DNA from: Haloarcula litorea
GTDB taxonomy: Archaea; Halobacteriota; Halobacteria; Halobacteriales; Haloarculaceae
NCBI RefSeq assembly: GCF_029338195.1
Contig: NZ_CP119779.1
Location: 2,232,001 to 2,296,000 of the forward strand
Length of the DNA: 64,000 bases
Direction of reading: 5' to 3'
Part shown: piece by piece, positions 61,181-64,000 of the stretch
Position numbering within the stretch: position 1 is the stretch's first letter
How the letters are laid out: each line of letters begins with the position of its first letter
Program-made: the position numbers and the translations under genes
The notes under the pieces: generated by a model
Database searches by the model: none
What the model saw: the letters and a program-made list of their open reading frames with translations, nothing else
What the model was told of the DNA's origin: nothing

Positions 61181-62761
61181 TTACTCCGAGGAGATGACGT
61201 CGTCGATGCGGACGATCATCGTGGCGGCTTCGGTCGCGGAGTCGATGGCCTCCCGCTTCACGGCGGCGGGGTCGAGGATGCCGTACTCGACGGGGTCGGC
61301 GATCACGCCCGTCTGGCCCTCGCTGATGACGCCGGCGATCCCCTCGCGCTCGTGCTCGGAGCGGAGGTCGACCAGCGCGTCGATGGCGTCGAGGCCGGTG
61401 TTCTCGGCGAGCGTGCGGGGCAGCACGTCGACGGCGTCGGCGAAGGCCTCGACGGCCAGCTGCTTGCGGCCCTCGATGGAGGCCGCCTCCGAGCGGATGT
61501 GGTCCGCGATGGCGATCTCCGTCGCGCCGGCACCGGGGACGACGCCGCCCTCGTCGAGCGCGGCGACGACCACGTCCAGCGCGTCCGTCAGGGCGCGCTC
61601 GATCTCGTCGACGACGTGGTCGGTCGAGCCGCGGGCGAAGACGGTGACGCTCTTGGCGTCCTCGCCGCCCTGGATGAACGTGACCTCGTCGTCGCCGTGT
61701 TTCTCGACGCGCAGGCTCTCGACGGAGCCCAGCGCGTCCTCGGTCAGGTCGTCGACGGAGCCGACGCGGGTGGCCCCGGTCGTCTCGACGATGTCCTTCG
61801 CGGTCGAGGAGTCGACGCTCTCGAAGGCGAGCACGCCCTCCTTCGCGAGGTGGGAGGCGACGCGGTCCGCGATGTCCTCGGTGACGAAGACCACGTCGGC
61901 ACCGGACTCGACGACGGCCTCGGCGTAGCCGCGCAGCTCCTGCTCCTCGGCGTCCAGCGCGGCGTTGAGCTGGTCGACGTTGGTGACGTTGTACTCGGCG
62001 TCGACGTTGCTCTCGCGGACGTCGAGTTCGGCGTCCAGCACGGCGACGCTGGCGTCCTCGACCGACCGAGGCATGTTGTCGTGGGCGGGCGTGTCGTCGA
62101 CGATGACGCCCTCGACCAGTTCGGTCGCGGAGGTGGCCGCGCCGGTCTGGGTGTGGACCTCGATGTTGTCGCGGACGACGCCGGCGTCGGTGTTGGCGTG
62201 CCGGACCGCCTCGACGACGACGTCGGCCAGGCGCTCGGCGTCGACGTCGCCGGTGCCCTTGCCGGTCATCGAGGACTCGGCGACCTCGACGAGCGTGTCG
62301 TCGTCGAGGTCGACGTCCAGGACGGACTCGTCGATGGAGTCCTGGGCGAGCTCCGCGGCCCGGGCGTAGCCCTCGACGATGGTCGTCGGGTGCACGTCGT
62401 CGTCCAGGAGGTCCTCGGCCTTGGCGAGCAGTTCGCCGGCCAGGACCGAGGCCGTGGTCGTCCCGTCGCCGACCTCGTCCTCCTGGGTCTCCGCGACCTC
62501 GACGATCATCTGTGCGGCCGGGTGCTCGATGTCCATCTCCGAGAGGATGGTCGCGCCGTCGTTGGTGATGACGACGTCCCCGTCGTCGGAGACGAGCATC
62601 TTGTCCATACCGCGGGGACCGAGCGTCGTCCGTACGGACTCGCTGACGGCCTTTCCGGCGGAGATGTTCGACGACTGTGCGTCCTTACCCTGTGTGCGCT
62701 GGGCGTCCTCGTCGAGAATGAAGAGGGGCTGGCCGCCCATGCGTCGCTGGCCAGATGACAT
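61181..62761 (-). CDS. thermosome (group II chaperonin) subunit
   Basis: This 526-residue chaperonin has the phosphate loop [19 protein letters not shown], the catalytic [15 protein letters not shown], and the C-terminal ATPase elements ([38 protein letters not shown], quoted in parts). The C-terminus ends in IDDVISSE without the Gly-Gly-Met tail of the main haloarchaeal subunits. It may be the shorter third subunit type. It folds proteins in an ATP-driven ring. Upstream on the minus strand is a strong TATA ACTTATATAGAACC, fitting high and heat-induced expression. Confidence 0.93.
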   Translation of the reverse strand: MSSGQRRMGGQPLFILDEDAQRTQGKDAQSSNISAGKAVSESVRTTLGPRGMDKMLVSDDGDVVITNDGATILSEMDIEHPAAQMIVEVAETQEDEVGDGTTTASVLAGELLAKAEDLLDDDVHPTTIVEGYARAAELAQDSIDESVLDVDLDDDTLVEVAESSMTGKGTGDVDAERLADVVVEAVRHANTDAGVVRDNIEVHTQTGAATSATELVEGVIVDDTPAHDNMPRSVEDASVAVLDAELDVRESNVDAEYNVTNVDQLNAALDAEEQELRGYAEAVVESGADVVFVTEDIADRVASHLAKEGVLAFESVDSSTAKDIVETTGATRVGSVDDLTEDALGSVESLRVEKHGDDEVTFIQGGEDAKSVTVFARGSTDHVVDEIERALTDALDVVVAALDEGGVVPGAGATEIAIADHIRSEAASIEGRKQLAVEAFADAVDVLPRTLAENTGLDAIDALVDLRSEHEREGIAGVISEGQTGVIADPVEYGILDPAAVKREAIDSATEAATMIVRIDDVISSE

Positions 62762-63002
62762 AGCTGTGTAACCTCACCTAAACCATCGTAAGCGGTTCTA
62801 TATAAGTCTTTCTAACGGCGCGAGCCGCGCGCGGTCGATCACCCCGCCGGCGAGCGCTCGAAACCGCCAGCCGGAGGGGTCACGCCGCCGCCGATCGACC
62901 CGTGGGGCGTGTGACGCGATACCAGGCCTCGGCCGACCGGTTATACCGGACGGGACCGCGTGGACCCGCGGAGTCTTGTCGCTGCACCCGTAACCGGAGC
63001 CT
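62762..63002. promoter_or_regulatory. divergent thermosome promoter and palindromic TATA of the next gene
   Basis: For the thermosome, the minus-strand TATA TTATATAGA lies at about 62799-62807, some 40 bases from the start codon. For the plus-strand gene at 63003, CCGGTTATACCGG (62937-62949) is a perfect palindrome centred on TTATA, about 55 bases before its ATG; it may be an operator-embedded promoter. The rest of the 241 bases shows no gene. Confidence 0.5.
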
Positions 63003-63662
63003 ATGGAGGAACGAACGGGTCGGTTCCGGGTCTATCGGGTGGTCGAGTCCGTCCCGCACCTGAACTTCTTCGACACGGACGCGACCCGGCTCTACACCGT
63101 CTACCAGTCCGGCTACGGCGACCGGCAGGACCGGATCGACGCCCTCCGGACGGGCGACCTCGTCGAGGCAACGCTGGCCGGCGACCCGGAGGACGCCGAC
63201 GAGGCGTGGTCGATCCGCTCGCTGGAGCGGGTCGGCGGCGTCCGGATGCACTTCGCCGTCGACGCCGATCCGCCCGCAGTCGCCGCCGACCGCTGGGAGG
63301 CGGGGCTGCGCGAGCCCGCGGCGGCACCCATCGAGGCCGACGGCGAGGCGGTCGGCGTCGCCTGCGTCCAGCCGCGGGACCCGCTCCCCGGCGGCACCTT
63401 CGTCCCGAGCGTCCTCACCGGGCTGGTGCCGATGGAGGAGACGCTGGCGGACCTCCCGACCGTCGGCGGCGCGGCCGGCGACGCGCTGTTCGTCGACCCG
63501 GACCCGCCGGACGCCGACCACTTTTCCCGGCCCTACGGCGTCGCGCTCTTCTTCCGGGCCGACGCGCCCGGCGCGGACGCCGCGCTCGCGGAGTACCTCG
63601 ACCGCTACGGCGTCGACCCCGACGGGGACTCCCGGCCCGACCACGACCCCTACGGCATCTAG
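63003..63662 (+). CDS. DUF6663-like haloarchaeal protein
   Basis: This 219-residue acidic soluble protein contains RFRVYRVVESVPHLNFFDTD, LYTVYQSGYGDRQDRIDALR and TFVPSVLTGLVPMEETLADL. The N-terminal third looks like an OB-type beta barrel; that is inference. I believe it corresponds to the haloarchaeal DUF6663 family, function unknown. Its stop shares bases with the stop of the M50 protease gene on the other strand. Confidence 0.7.
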   Translation: MEERTGRFRVYRVVESVPHLNFFDTDATRLYTVYQSGYGDRQDRIDALRTGDLVEATLAGDPEDADEAWSIRSLERVGGVRMHFAVDADPPAVAADRWEAGLREPAAAPIEADGEAVGVACVQPRDPLPGGTFVPSVLTGLVPMEETLADLPTVGGAAGDALFVDPDPPDADHFSRPYGVALFFRADAPGADAALAEYLDRYGVDPDGDSRPDHDPYGI

Positions 63663-64000
63663 GCGGTGAGCGCGACCGGCACGGGGACGAAACAGAGCAG
63701 CCCCAGCAGGAGCGTCACCGCCGCGACCGCCTGGCGGCGACGCCCGACCGAGCTGTCGTCCAGCGGCGTCGGCGAGCCGACGCGGCCGAAGGCGACCGTC
63801 AGGAGCCCCCAGAACGCCCACAGGGCCGCCGCCTGGCCGCCCTCGAAGACGTACAGGTAGCCCGCCAGCCCGAACAGCGCGACGGGGACCGCCACCTGGA
63901 CGACCCGCATCCAGTCGCCCAGCAGCGACCGCGCGACGTGGGCCCCGTCGAGCTGGCCGACCGGCAGGAGGTTCAGGAAGGTGACGAACGCGCCGACCCA
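63659..64000 (-). CDS. M50/site-2 membrane metalloprotease, C-terminal part (runs off window)
   Basis: The frame is open from the stop at 63659 to the window edge, giving at least 113 residues: WVGAFVTFLNLLPVGQLDGA near the edge, then HVARSLLGDW and two or three hydrophobic helices. NLLPVGQLDG is the second zinc-ligand motif (NXXPXXXLDG) of site-2 proteases; the HEXXH motif must lie beyond position 64000. An internal ATG at 63910 is not the true start. It would cleave membrane proteins inside the bilayer. Confidence 0.85.
   Translation of the reverse strand, partial: WVGAFVTFLNLLPVGQLDGAHVARSLLGDWMRVVQVAVPVALFGLAGYLYVFEGGQAAALWAFWGLLTVAFGRVGSPTPLDDSSVGRRRQAVAAVTLLLGLLCFVPVPVALTA

Noticed and set aside
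62880-63821. A 313-residue minus-strand frame at the right end
   Set aside because: It is antisense to the DUF6663-like gene and lacks any family signature.

Overview
This window is chromosomal DNA of a halophilic archaeon (class Halobacteria). The base composition is very GC-rich, the predicted proteins are strongly acidic, and promoters look archaeal: an AT-rich TATA element such as TTTTA often sits about 25-30 bases upstream of a start codon with little or no leader. The window carries archaeal marker genes: TFB, a thermosome subunit, membrane LonB, archaeal NMN adenylyltransferase, AglD-type glycosyltransferase, type II dehydroquinate synthase with its partner ADTH synthase, and MinD. Many families are known only from haloarchaea. 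I cannot name the genus. No rRNA, tRNA, CRISPR array or transposase gene was seen.

Layout. 0.4-5.1 kb: a winged-helix membrane regulator, an exported subtilase with an overlapping lipoprotein gene, a second lipoprotein and a diacylglycerol-kinase-like enzyme. 5.2-14.6 kb: a tightly overlapping operon for a type II secretion / type IV pilus-like machine (coiled-coil protein, small exported protein, ATPase, membrane platform, then four pilin-like or surface proteins ending in a 1006-residue one). 14.6-24 kb: mostly housekeeping and conserved haloarchaeal genes (SDR, membrane-anchored DHH phosphoesterase, aldo/keto reductase, MFS transporter, membrane metalloprotease-like protein, Nudix CoA pyrophosphatase, FAD oxidoreductase, small heat-shock protein). 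24-36 kb: DUF429 protein, ABC exporter, radical SAM protein, a receiver-PAS pseudokinase divergent from a shortened sodium:solute symporter, AglD, XTPase, TFB. 36-47 kb: soluble chemotaxis-type transducer, AroD, a Vms1/eRF1-like protein, cupins, CstA, a Get3/ArsA ATPase with a small partner, zinc ribbons and an MFS transporter. 48-54.3 kb: an aromatic amino-acid block (DHQ synthase II, ADTH synthase, trpCBA) with a MinD gene inserted. 54.3-64 kb: an active-site-substituted MGMT homologue, CPBP protease, LonB, NMNAT plus SAM hydrolase, Na+/Ca2+ exchanger, thermosome, and the end of an M50 membrane protease that runs off the window.

Functional threads. The three early steps of the archaeal aromatic pathway (ADTH synthase, DHQ synthase II, AroD) and trpCBA all lie in this window, and trpC has a long inverted repeat containing TGTACA over its promoter. 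Protein quality control is well represented (LonB, thermosome, sHsp, Vms1-like, several membrane proteases). The most unusual non-coding stretch is 59254-59540. It lies between two convergent genes and holds two TTAGG-N4-CCTAA boxes flanking a TATA-like element, followed by three perfect short-loop hairpins. It looks like a metal-controlled non-coding transcript unit. A second oddity is a 74-bp element with perfect 13-bp inverted ends at 60017-60090.
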